A stretch of DNA of 28,396 nt from Deltaproteobacteria bacterium. Lineage in GTDB: Bacteria > UBA10199 > DSSB01. The position numbers and the translations under genes are program-made. Where the stretch lies: NCBI GenBank assembly GCA_024233625.1, contig JACKPJ010000013.1, positions 1-28,396 of the forward strand, written 5' to 3'. Positions 7,869-15,911 of this stretch are shown in pieces (within the stretch, counting starts at the first letter, position 1; the number at the start of each line of letters is the position of its first letter). The notes beneath the pieces were generated by a model. The model was not told the DNA's origin, searched no databases, and saw nothing but the letters and a program-made list of their open reading frames with translations.

Positions 7869-9032
7869 TTACTTTTTTTGGATAAATGCGATTATTTTTT
7901 CTAAGCCTAGCTTCAGTTTTGTTTCTTCCGTTAAAAATGAAAGCACAAAATGAATATATTCAGATTCGTAATCATAAAAATAAGCTGGATAAACAAAAAC
8001 TCCGGCCTCTTGCATTAACTGAATAACCCATGCTTCCTCGCTCAAATCGAGTTTTTGACTGAGCTGGGCCATGAGATAAAAACCACCCTCAGGCTGATGA
8101 ACTGTGATCTGGGGGCATGAGTTCAAAAGCTTTATAGCGTGCTCAGCTTGATTTTGAACTTGATGGCAATAGCCTTTTAAAAAGTCCGAAGAATTTTGGA
8201 TTAATTCTGGCAAAGCCTGTTGAATGAGGCCATTTGCAGACAAAAAAGTATCATTGTAGATTTCGAGTTTTTCGAGTGCTTCCGAGACTAAAGTTGTATT
8301 TCCAGTGACTCCAATCCATCCTAATTTGAGGCCTGGTGAAGCTAACATTTTGGAGATACCATTTAATGTAAAACATAGCGGTGCTTTATTTAATTGAGCC
8401 GCATGCGTGTAGCTATTTTGACTAAAATAAAACTCAGAAAAAACCTCATCACAAATAAGAGCTGTATTATATTTGATGCAAAGTTGAGAAATTTTTTCCC
8501 AATCTTCTGTTTTTGCCACCCAACCTGTTGGATTATGAGGTGAGATCACTATAATCGCCTTGGTATGAGGGTTCCATTGCTGCTCTAAAAGTTTCCAGTC
8601 GATGTTCCAATGAGGCGATTGCGGAACAAGTGAATAATATCGCAGCTGGCTTTGAGTATAGTCTGCGATGTGGTCAAATAAAGGGTAGCCGGGAAGGGGA
8701 GCGAGGATATGCTCGTCTTTTTTAGAGGAAAAGAGCCGAAATAAAAAAGCAAAGGACTCACTGGTTCCCGAAGTGAGAAGAATTTGCTCGGCAGGTATAT
8801 GACAGTGTTTTGTTTGATAGTATCGTGAAATCGATTGGCGTGCACTGAATAAACCTCGAGGCTCGGCTTGATAAGAATGTTCTGCGATGGCCTTTTGATA
8901 AGCATTTCGCAAAATATCTTTGGGGAAGTGAATGCCTTGTTGATTGGGATTTCCCGAATGTAGGATGAGTGGAGTTTTGCCTGCAGCCTTTAATTTTTGA
9001 AAGCAGCGTTCGATAGGGTTGATATATGTCAT
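7869..9032 (-). CDS. PLP-dependent aminotransferase, class I/II fold
   Basis: This 387-residue cytoplasmic fold-type I PLP enzyme is predicted to transfer an amino group between an amino acid and a 2-oxo acid. Visible motifs are TSGTSESF (residues 87-94, phosphate-binding area), ISPHNPTG (Asn167), CDEVFSEF (Asp195, pairs with the pyridine nitrogen) and the Schiff-base lysine in GISKMLASPGLKLGW (Lys228). The length is typical. At the C-terminus, where most family members have an Arg that holds the substrate carboxylate (R-[IL]-S-F), this protein reads HFVLSF (Val363). Its substrate may therefore be unusual, or another Arg may take over. It lies only a few nt downstream of the kinase-activator gene on the same strand, so it could be cotranscribed with it. 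The substrate cannot be named. Confidence 0.88.
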   Translation of the reverse strand: MTYINPIERCFQKLKAAGKTPLILHSGNPNQQGIHFPKDILRNAYQKAIAEHSYQAEPRGLFSARQSISRYYQTKHCHIPAEQILLTSGTSESFAFLFRLFSSKKDEHILAPLPGYPLFDHIADYTQSQLRYYSLVPQSPHWNIDWKLLEQQWNPHTKAIIVISPHNPTGWVAKTEDWEKISQLCIKYNTALICDEVFSEFYFSQNSYTHAAQLNKAPLCFTLNGISKMLASPGLKLGWIGVTGNTTLVSEALEKLEIYNDTFLSANGLIQQALPELIQNSSDFLKGYCHQVQNQAEHAIKLLNSCPQITVHQPEGGFYLMAQLSQKLDLSEEAWVIQLMQEAGVFVYPAYFYDYESEYIHFVLSFLTEETKLKLGLEKIIAFIQKK

Positions 9033-9039
9033 AGTTAAT

Positions 9040-12000
9040 TTAAATATTTTCGTTTTTCTTATCTTCTTGATGGGTTGATTTTAAATAACGATACACCGTC
9101 CCGACATTAATTCCCAATTTTTGTGCTGTACTGTAGGGACTTTTTGTTTGGGTAAAAGTTTTTTGAATGACGAAGATTTTAAGATTTGATGCAGTTATGG
9201 AGTGAGGAATTTTTTGCACGAGTTCATCAAACCTTTCGTTTTGCGCAGGGTCTTCCAGTGAAAACTTTCTTACTTTGGAATAGACGGTGGCAATGCCGAC
9301 TTCTAAATCCTCTGCGATTTTTTTGTAGTCTCCCTGAAATTTTTGATAGGAGCGGTTGTATAATGCGGCTTCATAATCTTCCCATTTTTCTAAAACTTCT
9401 TTTTGAGAATGAATTTCCACGCGGGGGTTTTCCATTTTTTCTGTTGTCTGCGTGGAGATATTTTTTTTCTGCTGAGGCAAGATAGCTTTGTTGCCTTCTA
9501 AACGTTGCCTAAGAAAATCGGGAAGATCTTTTAACTCAATATTTCCCTCATTGGCAAAAGCACTTGCGGTACGTATCATATTTTCTAACTCGCGGACATT
9601 ACCAGGCCAGTGGTAGGCACTCATGGCTTTAAAAAGATTTTGCGAAAGTTTGGGAGGCTGTTTTAATTTAAGCTCATGAGAAAAAATGTTTAAGAAGTGA
9701 TTGGCTAAAAGAGGAAGGTCTTCCATGCGTTCTCTAAGAGAGGGAATGTGAAGCAGCATTTGAGCGAGGCGGTAATAAAGATCTTCTCGAAATTTATTTT
9801 CACTCACCCAGCTTTCTAGTTGACGGTGAGTAGCTGCGACAAGCCGAAAATCCACAGCAATAGGACGGCTGGAACCCACGCGAACAACTTCTTTTTCTTG
9901 TAGGACACGTAATAACTTCACCTGCAATTGCAAAGGAAGTTCCGCAACTTCATCTAAAAAAATCGTGCCCCCATGGGCAGCTTCAAAAAGCCCTTTTTTG
10001 TCGCGGGAGGCTCCTGTAAAGGCTCCTGCAACATAACCGAAAAGTTCGCTCTCGATGATGTTTTCCGGAATGGCTCCGCAGTTAATTGCAATGAAGGGCT
10101 GACTGCGTCGATGGGAATTTTCATGAATAGCCCGGGCAATGAGCTCCTTACCAGTTCCGGTTTCACCTAAAATCAGCACACTGAGTTCAGTGTCGCTGAT
10201 GCGATCGAGGTTTTCCAAAATTTGAACAATGGCAGGACTTTGTCCTAAAATTTTGGGGTAGGGATTTTTGAGTTGGGTGCGCATGTCCTCTTTGAGTTGA
10301 TCAATGAAGGACTCGGCATCATCGAGTTTTTCTCGCAATTGTTGATTGAGTTTTTTGAGCTCAGCCAAATAACGATTATTTTGCAGCGCCAATCCTGCTT
10401 GATCGCTGTAGGCTTCGAGCAAACTCAAGACTTCCTGGCTAAAGAGCTGAATTTTGTTACGATGAATCAAATACAGTAAACCAATAACTTTTTGATGGAT
10501 GCGAATAGGAACACAGGCCACTGAGCGAAGTTTAAGGGCAAGGACAGATTGGTATTGGTTAAAACTTTCATCATCCAGAGCGTCGTGGGTGACGATGGAT
10601 TTTCCCGAGCGTAAAACCTGACTAGCAATGTGTTCACTGATCTCCTTTTGGCCATCGTCAATTTGAGTGTTGAAGGCGGCGAGGATGGAAAGCGCATTGT
10701 CTTCAGAAACTTCGAGCAATAATGCACTTTCGGCTCCGCTTAGATCGGTTGCATACTCCAAAATTTTTTGAAACAGCATGGGGCTTTCCATTTCACTCAA
10801 TAGTGCGCGATTAATTTTCAAAATGGATAATAGAGCTTCACCACTAAAGTGAGTTTGAGGAAGTGCATCAAAGGTGTGTGAACTTTGGTATAAATTTTGT
10901 CTGGATGAAATTTGATTGGTTGAAACAGGTTTTTCATTTTGGGGAATACTCAACAGATTTTTTTCGGGCTTCACCAAGTTATTTTCGAAAGGTAAATCCT
11001 TCATGACTTTTGCCAAATCTTCTTTTTGCTCAGGAGATTGAGCGAGGTGAAGAACTTGCGGATAAATTTCTTGGAAACTCTGGGAATTTTTTTCTAGAAG
11101 AGCTAATTTTGCCAAAGCCAAAAGTGGATAGAATCTAAAAAAGTGCAAACTTTCTTCTTCTTCAGATCGGTTGAGTGCTTCCGAAAATGCGCTATGAGCT
11201 TTTTGAAAGTTTTTTTGTTTGAGATAAATTTCACCCAGTTCTAAAACAGCGCGACTCATCAGGTGGCGAGAGTAAGTCGTGGGTGGCAGTTTGGCTAAAG
11301 CTCTTTTCGATGCTTCCAAATCGATGAGTGCTTCCTCAAGTTGATCAAGTTCTCCTAATATCACTCCATGACTTTGTCTCGCACTGGCAGCAGCGGCATA
11401 ATCCTCGGTGTACTCGGCCAAGCTAAAACTTCTTTCAAAATAGTCCAGCGCTTGTGTAAGTTCCTTTTTAAGATAATGAATATTTCCTAACCCATTATAA
11501 GCCCTGACTAAGTAATCCCAGTTTTGGGCTTGCCGGGCACGATTTTCCACTTCTTCAAAAGCAGAAATTGCTTCGGAATATTGTAGTAATTTTTCATAGG
11601 CTTCCGCGAGGTGGTAATAAGACTTGAGTTGTGTACTGATGTCGGCTTGCACTGGAGGAGATCTTAAATCTTTTTTGATTTGCTCGATGGCTTCTTCGAA
11701 GCGTTCGGCTGCTAGATAAGCGCGGCTCAGTTCGTTGTTCGTGATTTCAAACTGTTGCTCGGGAGGGAGTGCTGCCGTAATTTTAGAAGTTTTTTCAAAG
11801 CTTGAAATCGCTTCCTCGATTTTTCCTTCCTGTAAGTCTAGGTAAGATAAAAAGTTCTGGCTTCTTAATTGAAGAATAGGGTCTTCTTGCCCACTTTCTT
11901 TAAGCAATTCTAATGTATGGTTTAAGCTTTTTCTGGCTTCTTCATAACGGTTTTGTTTTAAGTAAATCCAGGAACGCAGTCCAAAAACTTTGGCTTTTTT

Positions 12001-13698
12001 CCAAATTGCTTCTTGTTGATTGGAAATAAAATCAGGATTTCCAATTTTTTCTTCAAGGATTTGCAACCTTTTTAGAGCAGCATCGTGTTTTTTTTGTCTG
12101 GCTAAGTTGAGGCAATGAAATAATGCTTCATCCCATTTTTGGAGACTATCAATCTCTTTAATTTGATTTGTTTGATCGTCTCTTAATGCGGTTAGGCCGA
12201 GTTGTTCCATGCTGGGAGCAACTTCTCTAAAAATCGCTAAATTCCACTTTCCAGAGCTGTCGACAATTCTGGGGTCTTGGCTGAGGTGATTCAAAGCTAT
12301 TTTGATGCGATGGCTGTTGCCATGACTTTTTTGATAAAGACTGTTTAAAAAGGGTGGAGGGATTTCCGGGTTACCGCTGATTTTTTTTAGATAAGCTTCG
12401 AGTTCTAAAGCAGTGAAGCTTCGAAGAGCAAGGCTTTGGTGGGGAGCGAAATTTTTTATTAGTTCTGGATATAAAGTCGCTGGAATCGCCAAAATGAAAT
12501 GACTTTTTTGACGATTGAGATTTTGCAGCTTTGCCACAAGTTCTTGTTGGTTAACGGTCTTGTCAGGGCTTCGACCAAGTTGTGACCAGTCGAGGAGTTG
12601 TAGCTTTTTGGATTTTTCGGATATTTTTTTGCTACTTTCCTCCGTTTCATTTCTAATTTCAAGTCCTAAAAGTTCCGCTTCGTATTTGAGTTTGCTCAGC
12701 AGAGCACTTTGCCCCGAATAGACTTCTCCAGTGAGAATGAGACCTTGTCTTTCTATCGCTTTTTTCTCTTTTTGCTGAGCTACGTGACTTAAAAAATTTT
12801 GACAGCTTTCTAGAATGTCCTCTCGCCCAATCCAGGCTTCTTGAATTTCGGTATTGGCGTTTGTAAAGTTGGAGACCTCGCCTTTACTTTCCAAAAATTT
12901 GATGCATGCCTCCGCTGAGCTAATTCTTTCTTGAGGGTTTTTAATGAGCATGCGGTCGAGTAGTTGACTCCAGATAGGAGGGATTTCTGGGTTAATGAGA
13001 GTCGCTGAAGGAGCAGTATGTTGGAGCTGGGCTTGGAGGGTTTCATGAAGATTTTTTCGAGCAAAGGGGTGCTTGCCTGTGAGAACTTGATAAAAAATAA
13101 CCGCAAGAGAATAAAGATCACTTCGTGAATCGACAGGTTCCCGAAGTATTTTTTCAGGAGGCATATATGCGGGCGTGCCTCCCTTTAAAGCGAGTTGGGG
13201 AAGAGATAGGCCAAAGTCGATGATTTTTAATAGGGCCGAAGATTGCTGATTGGATTCCTCTTTGGCAACAATTAGTAGGTTTTCGGGCTTGAGGTCACCG
13301 TGAAGAATTTTTTGACGGTGTAAATAAGCTAAACCTCTCAGAGCTTGGAGGAAGATATCTTGTTTTTCTGTTTGGGTGAGTTTGAGTTTGGGTGAGGAGA
13401 GTGCTTGTCCTGGAATGAACTCCTGAGTGTAATACAAGCGCTTGAGCTCTTGGTCTTGCCCAAAATCGAAGAGTTGGACAATGTTTTTGTGTTGCAGTCC
13501 TTTTAAAAGAGCAAATTCAAATTTAAAAGCGCGGATCTTGTCGCTTTCTTTGTTTAGAATTTCTGGGGAGTTTGCTAACTCCGTCTTAAGAAGTTTAAGG
13601 GCTAGTTCTTTTCCTTTAAATTTAACTCGATAAACCTCGCCACTTTGTCCTGAACCGAGTTCTTCAAGGACTTCATACTTATGATCAATCCATTTCAT
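9040..13698 (-). CDS. Ser/Thr kinase-TPR-GAF-sigma-54 activator fusion protein
   Basis: This 1552-residue cytoplasmic regulator has its domains in the following order. Ser/Thr kinase, about 7-270: G-loop GSGQSG 15-20, Lys35, HGDLKPEN with HGD at 133-135, DFG at 161-163, PPE at 180-182. A STAND-like ATPase region from about 290 has a degenerate P-loop, GEVYSGQS. TPR-type helical repeats cover about 525-900. GAF spans about 960-1105, then a coiled coil. The sigma-54 AAA+ domain, about 1148-1375, has Walker A GETGTGKE 1178-1185, the sigma-54 contact loop GAFTGA 1225-1230 and Walker B GGTIFLDEV. Two C-terminal HTH segments lie near 1457-1478 and 1520-1540. It should activate sigma-54 promoters in response to a signal integrated by kinase, TPR and GAF parts. 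I chose ATG 13698, with GGG just upstream, over GTG 13713, which has no ribosome site. A sigma-54 promoter lies divergently 205 bp away. Confidence 0.93.
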   Translation of the reverse strand: MKWIDHKYEVLEELGSGQSGEVYRVKFKGKELALKLLKTELANSPEILNKESDKIRAFKFEFALLKGLQHKNIVQLFDFGQDQELKRLYYTQEFIPGQALSSPKLKLTQTEKQDIFLQALRGLAYLHRQKILHGDLKPENLLIVAKEESNQQSSALLKIIDFGLSLPQLALKGGTPAYMPPEKILREPVDSRSDLYSLAVIFYQVLTGKHPFARKNLHETLQAQLQHTAPSATLINPEIPPIWSQLLDRMLIKNPQERISSAEACIKFLESKGEVSNFTNANTEIQEAWIGREDILESCQNFLSHVAQQKEKKAIERQGLILTGEVYSGQSALLSKLKYEAELLGLEIRNETEESSKKISEKSKKLQLLDWSQLGRSPDKTVNQQELVAKLQNLNRQKSHFILAIPATLYPELIKNFAPHQSLALRSFTALELEAYLKKISGNPEIPPPFLNSLYQKSHGNSHRIKIALNHLSQDPRIVDSSGKWNLAIFREVAPSMEQLGLTALRDDQTNQIKEIDSLQKWDEALFHCLNLARQKKHDAALKRLQILEEKIGNPDFISNQQEAIWKKAKVFGLRSWIYLKQNRYEEARKSLNHTLELLKESGQEDPILQLRSQNFLSYLDLQEGKIEEAISSFEKTSKITAALPPEQQFEITNNELSRAYLAAERFEEAIEQIKKDLRSPPVQADISTQLKSYYHLAEAYEKLLQYSEAISAFEEVENRARQAQNWDYLVRAYNGLGNIHYLKKELTQALDYFERSFSLAEYTEDYAAAASARQSHGVILGELDQLEEALIDLEASKRALAKLPPTTYSRHLMSRAVLELGEIYLKQKNFQKAHSAFSEALNRSEEEESLHFFRFYPLLALAKLALLEKNSQSFQEIYPQVLHLAQSPEQKEDLAKVMKDLPFENNLVKPEKNLLSIPQNEKPVSTNQISSRQNLYQSSHTFDALPQTHFSGEALLSILKINRALLSEMESPMLFQKILEYATDLSGAESALLLEVSEDNALSILAAFNTQIDDGQKEISEHIASQVLRSGKSIVTHDALDDESFNQYQSVLALKLRSVACVPIRIHQKVIGLLYLIHRNKIQLFSQEVLSLLEAYSDQAGLALQNNRYLAELKKLNQQLREKLDDAESFIDQLKEDMRTQLKNPYPKILGQSPAIVQILENLDRISDTELSVLILGETGTGKELIARAIHENSHRRSQPFIAINCGAIPENIIESELFGYVAGAFTGASRDKKGLFEAAHGGTIFLDEVAELPLQLQVKLLRVLQEKEVVRVGSSRPIAVDFRLVAATHRQLESWVSENKFREDLYYRLAQMLLHIPSLRERMEDLPLLANHFLNIFSHELKLKQPPKLSQNLFKAMSAYHWPGNVRELENMIRTASAFANEGNIELKDLPDFLRQRLEGNKAILPQQKKNISTQTTEKMENPRVEIHSQKEVLEKWEDYEAALYNRSYQKFQGDYKKIAEDLEVGIATVYSKVRKFSLEDPAQNERFDELVQKIPHSITASNLKIFVIQKTFTQTKSPYSTAQKLGINVGTVYRYLKSTHQEDKKNENI

Positions 13699-13713
13699 AA
13701 TCCCTTTATCCAC

Positions 13714-13902
13714 TTTTTTTATTATAACATATATAATTTATAAAATATATATATTTATTTTTTTTGTATTTAATTATTAAAAATATATATTTTATATTTA
13801 TTAAGTTTTTATATTCAAAAAATATAATAATTTTTTAAAAAAATAAAAAAACTTATTAAATAACATCAAGTTATCATATATTTTATTTTTTTGCTTATAC
13901 TT
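13714..13902. promoter_or_regulatory. Extremely AT-rich divergent upstream region
   Basis: Bases 13721-13860 contain only about five G or C. Two 14-bp A/T palindromes, AAATATATATATTT (13743-13756) and AAAATATATATTTT (13780-13793), lie 37 bp apart, roughly 110-160 bp upstream of the sigma-54 promoter. That is the usual distance for activator sites. The tract also offers many TATAAT-like hexamers for the leftward kinase-activator gene, and A-tracts that would bend DNA. It is easily meltable DNA and shows no gene. Confidence 0.5.
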
Positions 13903-13918
13903 TGGCATGGTGATTGCT
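13903..13918 (+). promoter_or_regulatory. Sigma-54 (-24/-12) promoter
   Basis: TGGCATGGTGATTGCT matches the RpoN consensus TGGCACGNNNNTTGCW except for one T for C, with GG and GC exactly 12 bp apart. The predicted transcription start is about 13929. It points toward the beta-propeller gene at 14369. The only sigma-54 activator in the window is the divergent gene starting at 13698. Confidence 0.75.
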
Positions 13919-13928
13919 TTTACTTTTT

Positions 13929-14368
13929 ATTGAGGTCGCTGGTAAAAACCAGCAAAAAGTGGAAATGAGAATTTTCACTTAAAAATTACCAAGCTTAGTT
14001 TTGAAAATCTATTTCGAAGATAAAAGTGGATTTTCGGGTGAGCACGGGTAGCAGGGCCGAAAACCCTGTAAATGATTGAAAATTAAATTTATGAAAAGTC
14101 GTGTCTTAATAAGGGATTGTCGAGGTGATTGGAGTGCCCCTCGATAGTTCCAAGTTAAGCGCGGCTTTTTAGTTTTATGATATAGCTTTGCTCTTTTAGA
14201 AATTGAATATAGAGTTGTTTTCGAATTTAGAGAGAACTCATACAAAAGCATTGCGTTAGATTTAAATTTACTTCATATAATTAGCCTGCTTGATGTGCAA
14301 AGAGGGGAAGAAAATCAAATCTATAATTAAGAGAAAACTTTAGCTCAAATTTTAAAGAGAGATTAATT
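13929..14368 (+). ncRNA. Long structured 5' leader (possible RNA element)
   Basis: If transcription starts at the sigma-54 promoter, a leader of about 440 nt precedes ATG 14369. Visible hairpins are: GCTGGT/ACCAGC with an AAAA loop (13938-13953); AAGTGGAAA with TTTTCACTT (one mismatch, 13958-13980); GGATTTTCGG (14028-14037) with CCGAAAACC (14057-14065), one bulge; and TCGAGG (14120-14125) with CCTCGA (14139-14144). GC content here is clearly higher than in the adjacent A/T tract. GAGAG about 8 nt before the ATG is the ribosome site. It does not match a riboswitch I know. It could be a regulatory leader or a separate small RNA. Confidence 0.4.
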
Positions 14369-15760
14369 ATGAACAAAGGCCATTTTAGAAAATATATTTG
14401 CTCAATCGGTAGCTTTTTAACTATTTTTATCATGTCTCATTGTGGAGGGGGAAGTCCTGGTCCAAATATTCCGGCACCTGTCGGTGAGTTGATGTCGATT
14501 AGTAGTCCTGATGTTCAAGGCCTTGTAAAAGTTTCTGGAATGAATGGTGCTGTATTTCCGCAAGCAAAAGTGATTGTAACTAATGTCAGCATACATAAGG
14601 GAGATAATCTGATTAATGGTTTAAAGAAGGCTCCATATCTAGATGATCTTCGTCAACAAACGACTTTAACACAGGTTGAAACAATTGCGGACATTAATGG
14701 AGCTTTTGAAGTCTTTGTGCGAGGAGCCGTTAAAGATGAAGTAGAGGTTGTCCAAGTTTTTGAAGGAGAGGTTAGTGATGCGACTGAGTTAATTGTTCCA
14801 CCTAATGTTTTTAGTGTTAAGAGTAATCTTTCCCATTTAGCAGTAAATCCCTATGAAAATCTTGCTGTGGCAATCGGAAATGACGATACAAATGGTCTTG
14901 TTTACATGCTTCAATATGACCCCGATGTGCCATTATATAGTCATCCGGAGCCAACCTTGAAGTTTTCACAGAGTCATCGTCTTTCGAAGATCGCTTTGCA
15001 TCCTACGAATAATACTGCTTTGATTATTTCTCATGAAGATAATGTCATAATCGATTTTTTGACTAATTCTCTACAAACTTCTCCCTATGTTTCTTCGATT
15101 AAGTCCCCTCTTTCTATTAATATCAATCCTGATGTTAGTCTTGCTGTGCTAGGCTTAGAAGGGAGTCATGCTGTTCAAATTTATGATATGGTAGCGCATG
15201 AACCAACCTGCATGGTAAAAATTAATAACTCTTTAGCCGAGTCGAGTCATGTTCAGACAAAGTTTGTCGACATTAAATTAGAAAATCAGGAAAACATTAT
15301 CCTAGTGGCAGCCTCCGACTTTGATGATGGAAGTATTGTCATGAGTCGTATTGCTTATGGAAGTTGTGATAATCCTGTCTTGGGAATCAGCCAGCTACTA
15401 TTGCCTCCAAACGTTGAGGTTTCAGGGTTAGCAAGTTTTGATTTTGGGAATAAAGCTGTCGTGAGTGATGCAAATAGTAATCGTGTTTACATGGTTGATT
15501 TTAATGCTTTAAAAATAATTCCGATGATTGTTGGAGATAGTCCTCGTGAGATCTTCATCGATGAACTTTTTAATAGCGCTTACGTTGCAAATGCTGGCGA
15601 TAATTCAGTCTCTTTTATTAATTTATTGACTAGACAAGTAAAAACTCAGGAGCATATTGGCTTAATGCCGAGTGCTTTGGGTGTTTTTTATAATTTGGAC
15701 CAAGCAGCAGTTTTTTCGAGTTTTGATAATTCCTTGGTCTTTATTGATATGGATTTTTAG
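14369..15760 (+). CDS. Exported beta-propeller-like protein, probable lipoprotein
   Basis: This 463-residue protein has an N-terminal signal-like segment (residues 8-24) followed by Cys25 and a CGGGSPGP stretch, which looks like lipoprotein processing. The residues before the Cys (IMSH) are not a standard lipobox, because His at -1 is unusual. After an N-terminal domain of about 120 residues, repeated units such as LSHLAVNPYENLAVAIG, LSKIALHPTNNTALII and SPREIFIDELFNSAYVANAGDNSV recur. They follow the YVTN/NHL beta-propeller pattern, so most of the protein is probably one propeller. It is likely on the cell surface or in the periplasm as a binding scaffold; the ligand is unknown. It lies downstream of a sigma-54 promoter and a long leader, and a strong terminator follows, so it is probably expressed alone under the divergent kinase-activator. 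Confidence 0.75.
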   Translation: MNKGHFRKYICSIGSFLTIFIMSHCGGGSPGPNIPAPVGELMSISSPDVQGLVKVSGMNGAVFPQAKVIVTNVSIHKGDNLINGLKKAPYLDDLRQQTTLTQVETIADINGAFEVFVRGAVKDEVEVVQVFEGEVSDATELIVPPNVFSVKSNLSHLAVNPYENLAVAIGNDDTNGLVYMLQYDPDVPLYSHPEPTLKFSQSHRLSKIALHPTNNTALIISHEDNVIIDFLTNSLQTSPYVSSIKSPLSININPDVSLAVLGLEGSHAVQIYDMVAHEPTCMVKINNSLAESSHVQTKFVDIKLENQENIILVAASDFDDGSIVMSRIAYGSCDNPVLGISQLLLPPNVEVSGLASFDFGNKAVVSDANSNRVYMVDFNALKIIPMIVGDSPREIFIDELFNSAYVANAGDNSVSFINLLTRQVKTQEHIGLMPSALGVFYNLDQAAVFSSFDNSLVFIDMDF

Positions 15761-15816
15761 TTTAATGATATGGGCACGAGAGCATCATAGTGATGACATC
15801 AATGAACTCTCATAAA

Positions 15817-15848
15817 AGCCGCCTTGTAGATTACAAGGTGGCTTTTTT
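15817..15848 (+). terminator. Rho-independent terminator after beta-propeller gene
   Basis: AGCCGCCTTGTA pairs with TACAAGGTGGCT (12 bp, one G-T wobble; loop 3 nt), followed by TTTTTT. Confidence 0.9.
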
Positions 15849-15911
15849 CTTGAGTATATGAGAGTGTTGAAAAATTACAATCGACTTTGTTGCAAACAAG
15901 AGGCTTATACA

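Noticed and set aside
14028..14068. Possible c-di-GMP-I (GEMM) riboswitch, from the GGTAGC string in a hairpin-rich leader
   Set aside because: The upstream conserved GGCAAACC and ACGCAAAGC parts of the GEMM consensus are absent, so I list only a leader of unknown class.
14091..14147. 18-codon open frame (MKSRVLIRD...) in the leader, as a leader peptide
   Set aside because: No ribosome binding site upstream and no regulatory codon run; short frames of this size are expected by chance.
15858..15911. 18-codon N-terminal extension of the aldo/keto reductase
   Set aside because: ATG 15912 has AGAGG at good spacing and the extension is unlike the family.
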